Shown here one piece after another: positions 5,308 through 5,522 of a DNA stretch of 5,522 bases. The notes beneath the pieces were generated by a model. It had not been told where the DNA came from. It did not search any database and worked only from the letters and a program-made list of their open reading frames with translations. Position numbers and translations under genes: made by a program. Within the stretch, counting starts at the first letter, position 1. Each line of letters opens with the position of its first letter. This stretch comes from an uncultured Hyphomicrobiales bacterium. Lineage in GTDB: Bacteria; Pseudomonadota; Alphaproteobacteria; Rhizobiales; Aestuariivirgaceae. Location of the stretch: assembly GCA_903930095.1 (NCBI GenBank), contig CAIYXE010000469.1, positions 1 through 5,522 of the forward strand, written 5' to 3'.

Positions 5308-5522
5308 TCAGGCGGCGCGGGCGCCGATAAGCCGGGCGAGGAGAGCCTGGAACTGCGCGTTGGAGAGGCTGCTGAAATCCTTGCGGCGCTGGCGGCGGGA
5401 GGCGAGGTTTGCTTCGCCACCGGCACGGGGCTGAGGCAGGCCCTGCCCCAAGTCATCCAGCCGCGACTCGACACTGTTCGCCCAACGGTCCAGATGGCTG
5501 AGGATGCGGGAATGACGATCGA
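5308..5522 (-). CDS. Hypothetical protein, C-terminal 70 residues (5' end outside window)
   Basis: On the minus strand one frame is open from the window edge to a TGA at 5310-5308. It contains no ATG or GTG, so its start lies beyond 5522. By my count about 55 of 70 codons end in G or C, like the neighbouring genes, which supports real coding. The fragment has a likely helix at the front (RILSHLDRWANSVESRLDDL), a Gly/Pro-rich stretch, a basic patch ASRRQRRKDF and a final amphipathic helix (NAQFQALLARLIGARAA). I recognise no family. It converges on the LysR gene with a gap of only 5 bases and no terminator visible between them, so the two transcripts probably overlap at their 3' ends. Confidence 0.6.
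   Translation of the reverse strand, partial: DRHSRILSHLDRWANSVESRLDDLGQGLPQPRAGGEANLASRRQRRKDFSSLSNAQFQALLARLIGARAA

Noticed and set aside
5313..5326. Possible terminator hairpin after the LysR gene
   Set aside because: Only five GC pairs with a four-base loop, inside the opposing coding frame and with no T-tract on either strand.
5271..5474. 67-codon minus-strand frame over the end of the LysR gene
   Set aside because: Ser/Pro/Ala-rich shadow overlapping the LysR C-terminus. Another minus-strand frame ending at 5308 fits coding base use better and stops just short of the LysR gene.

Overview
The window looks like chromosomal DNA from a GC-rich alphaproteobacterium, most likely from the Rhizobiales/Hyphomicrobiales or a close relative. 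The signs are strong G/C bias at third codon positions, tight start/stop overlaps, a GcvA-type LysR regulator, and an intergenic palindrome of the kind scattered through alphaproteobacterial genomes. The genus cannot be fixed from the sequence alone. I see no transposon, CRISPR array, tRNA or rRNA.

Layout: positions 1-4044 hold a plus-strand catabolic cluster. It contains the C-terminal end of an acyl-CoA dehydrogenase (1-327), a 113-bp gap with a long inverted repeat (343-420), a single-chain NDP-forming acyl-CoA ligase (441-2477), a CaiD-type enoyl-CoA hydratase (2474-3274) and a short-chain dehydrogenase (3271-4044). The last three genes overlap by 4 bases at each junction and are almost certainly co-transcribed. 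Next come a hairpin terminator pointing leftwards (4043-4075) and a small minus-strand gene of unknown function (4092-4271). A 113-bp AT-richer divergent control region follows, then a LysR-family regulator (4385-5302). The right edge holds the C-terminal part of an unrecognised minus-strand gene (5308-5522) that converges on the regulator with a 5-base gap.

How the genes fit together (inference): ligase, dehydrogenase, hydratase and SDR dehydrogenase supply, in order, the activation, desaturation, hydration and oxidation steps of one beta-oxidation turn. Only a thiolase or other cleavage enzyme is missing from the visible part. The hydratase closely resembles crotonobetainyl-CoA hydratase (CaiD), which makes a carnitine/gamma-butyrobetaine-like or other short branched or substituted acid a reasonable candidate substrate. 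The sequence does not prove it.

The most interesting non-coding structure lies before the LysR gene. Its Shine-Dalgarno sequence is buried in a 9-bp hairpin, and a 25-codon leader ORF with its own good ribosome binding site runs through that hairpin and overlaps the regulator's start. Perfect 11-bp direct repeats lie just upstream of the small divergent gene.
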